From JBNKFV01 sp050290265 (GTDB taxonomy: Bacteria; Pseudomonadota; Gammaproteobacteria; Pseudomonadales; Cellvibrionaceae), in the NCBI GenBank assembly GCA_050290265.1, contig JBNKHI010000008.1, positions 26,796 to 90,795 of the forward strand: 64,000 nucleotides of DNA, written 5' to 3'. The first letter of the stretch is position 1. Every line of letters starts with the position of its first letter. Position numbers and translations under genes: made by a program. Shown piece by piece: positions 62,523 to 64,000 of the stretch. A model generated the notes under the pieces. That model saw only the letters and a program-made list of their open reading frames with translations, ran no database searches and was not told the DNA's origin.

Positions 62523-63946
62523 TCAGTTGCTCCCCCTACGGTATCCGTCGCCTTCAATTGCTGCAACAGTTGCTGATGTAAACCACCAAAACCACCATTA
62601 CTCATAATCACAATATGCCCACCTTGCGCAGTCAATTGCATGGCATCATGTTGCAAGGACTCTAAATCACCACAAACCTTGGCTGGCACTGGACTGTGAT
62701 TGACCACATCATCTAAATCCCAGTTCAGCCCTGCGGGCTGATACCACAACACATCATCGGCATCGACACAGGCCTGCGCCAAACTCGCGCGATGCAAGCC
62801 CATACGCATGGTGTTCGAACGTGGTTCAATAAGTGCCACAATACGTTGCGTCCCGACTTTAGCCCGCAACCCGGCCAAGGTCGTTTTGATGGCAGTGGGG
62901 TGATGCGCAAAATCATCGTATACCGTTACATTGCCCACCGTTCCCAATACCTCCATACGGCGTTTAACACCAGCAAATTCCGATAACGCAGCACAACCCA
63001 CATCCGGGGTAACGCCAACATGGCGCGCAGCAATTAACGCGGCCAATGCATTGTTGATATTGTGCTCTCCCGTATGCTCCCAATTCACCTCGCCAATCTT
63101 GAACCACTGCTGTTGACGTTCGTAAACAACAAAGGCTGAGCAGTCTGCAATACTCGGTTGCACTAACCATTGAGGACTCTGCTCAGTGATATCTGGCAGC
63201 GATTCATTAAGGGGCAAAAGAGCAAACTGTTGCTGCTCAGACCAGCAACCCTGCTCCAGAACCTGCTCAAGGTTTGCATCCCCTTGAGGCGAGACGATGA
63301 GGCCGGAGGCTGGCACTGTTCGCACAAGGTGATGAAACTGACGCTGAATAGCTGCCAGGTCGGGAAAGATATCGGCGTGGTCGAACTCCAGGTTATTCAT
63401 TACTAATGTGCGCGGGCGGTAGTGTACAAACTTGGAACGCTTATCAAAGAAGGCACTATCGTATTCATCAGCTTCAACCACGAAAAAGGGTGTTTCGCCC
63501 AGGCGCGCGGAGCAATCAAAATTTTTCGGCACGCCACCGATCAAATAGCCTGGCGCCATATTGGCGTACTCCAATATCCAGGTCAGCATAGTACTGGTGG
63601 TGGTTTTACCATGCGTTCCCGCTACCGCTAATACCCATTTATCCTGCAACACATGATCACACAGCCATTGTGGTCCTGAGGTGTAAGACAGCCCTTTATC
63701 AAGCATGGCTTCTACGGCAGGATTACCACGACTCATTGCATTGCCCACAATCACAAGATCCGGCGCGGGGTCTAATTGTTCAGGGTCGAAACCCTCCGTC
63801 AATACAATCCCGGCAGCTTCTAACTGCGTACTCATAGGTGGATACACATTGGCATCAGAGCCCGTAACATGGTGCCCTAGCGCTTTAGCCAACTGCGCTA
63901 GACTTCCCATAAAGGTGCCGCAAATGCCCAATATATGTAGATGCAT
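62519..63946 (-). CDS. mpl: UDP-N-acetylmuramate:L-alanyl-gamma-D-glutamyl-meso-DAP ligase
   Basis: 475 residues from the ATG at 63946. Mur-ligase ATP motif AGTHGKTTTSTM (about residue 108-119), EADEYDSAFFDKRSKFVHY, and DDFAHHPTAIKTTL are typical of Mpl. It attaches recycled murein tripeptide to UDP-MurNAc in the cytosol. Upstream 54 bases lie between it and the window edge. The N terminus MHLHILGICGTFMGSLA is the standard start. Confidence 0.96.
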   Translation of the reverse strand: MHLHILGICGTFMGSLAQLAKALGHHVTGSDANVYPPMSTQLEAAGIVLTEGFDPEQLDPAPDLVIVGNAMSRGNPAVEAMLDKGLSYTSGPQWLCDHVLQDKWVLAVAGTHGKTTTSTMLTWILEYANMAPGYLIGGVPKNFDCSARLGETPFFVVEADEYDSAFFDKRSKFVHYRPRTLVMNNLEFDHADIFPDLAAIQRQFHHLVRTVPASGLIVSPQGDANLEQVLEQGCWSEQQQFALLPLNESLPDITEQSPQWLVQPSIADCSAFVVYERQQQWFKIGEVNWEHTGEHNINNALAALIAARHVGVTPDVGCAALSEFAGVKRRMEVLGTVGNVTVYDDFAHHPTAIKTTLAGLRAKVGTQRIVALIEPRSNTMRMGLHRASLAQACVDADDVLWYQPAGLNWDLDDVVNHSPVPAKVCGDLESLQHDAMQLTAQGGHIVIMSNGGFGGLHQQLLQQLKATDTVGGATE

Positions 63947-64000
63947 AGTCAATTCCGTATTTCATCACATCAAAGACTGATGTTATTGCCTTAACCCAAT

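Noticed and set aside
1..64000. CRISPR arrays, tRNA, rRNA, insertion sequences, prophage or attachment sites
   Set aside because: None could be recognised by reading; no spaced direct repeats, no transposase or integrase genes. Small RNAs cannot be excluded without a covariance search.

Overview
The window is a gene-dense stretch of a gammaproteobacterial chromosome. The gene orders proA-nadD-rsfS-rlmH-mrdA-mrdB-mltB-rlpA-dacA-DUF493-lipB-lipA, rplU-rpmA-obgE-proB, mpl/ubiX and glnK-amtB are those of Pseudomonas-like and Cellvibrio-like lineages. The exact genus cannot be fixed from sequence reading alone. I see no rRNA, tRNA, CRISPR array, transposase or phage gene. The window starts inside tatB and ends just upstream of mpl.

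Layout. Positions 1-1070: end of the Tat export operon (tatB, tatC) with a good terminator. 1.1-8.4 kb: scattered single genes (small membrane protein, K+-channel-like protein, dtd, pip, tag with an unusual start, GNAT, DUF5666 lipoprotein, DUF488, a REC-GGDEF-REC protein). 8.6-15.5 kb: hisC-like aminotransferase, proB, obgE, rpmA and rplU on the minus strand, divergent from ispB, then galU. 15.7-17.7 kb: fabA and fabB for unsaturated fatty acids. 17.7-24.6 kb: unknown and membrane proteins, an LtaS-type phosphoglycerol transferase divergent from a glycerophosphodiesterase that has a Pho-box-like promoter, and a DUF255 protein.

The most interesting part is 24.7-37.9 kb, all on the minus strand. 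Three modules surround one PmrAB/QseBC-like two-component system. (a) 37835 to 33227: T-hemolysin-family protein, AMP-dependent ligase, haem-oxygenase-like iron enzyme, short-chain dehydrogenase and TPR protein. This looks like a small biosynthetic pathway acting on an acyl or carboxylic acid. (b) 33129 to 29154: response regulator, sensor kinase, cupredoxin-like protein, FTR1 iron permease and a predicted outer-membrane protein. (c) 29000 to 24761: DPM1-type glycosyltransferase, VTT membrane protein, ArnT-like glycosyltransferase and DUF3080 lipoprotein, a likely envelope-lipid modification set. Paired CTTAAG hexamers, the kind of site bound by PmrA/BasR regulators, lie in front of (a) and (c). 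In (c) the site overlaps the -35 position of a promoter with a perfect TATAAT. I infer a local iron/envelope-stress regulon.

37.9-40.2 kb carries PilZ, CBS and GNAT proteins and a small unknown membrane protein. 40.3-52.6 kb is the conserved cell-elongation and lipoate cluster. 52.7-55.9 kb is a plus-strand operon of a glycine-zipper protein, a PepSY protein and a PhoPQ-like two-component system, with a PhoP-box-like direct repeat in its promoter. 56-64 kb holds an RND/MMPL exporter with an acidic repeat insertion, a Rdx/SelW-like protein, glnK-amtB, an FHA membrane protein, ubiX and mpl.
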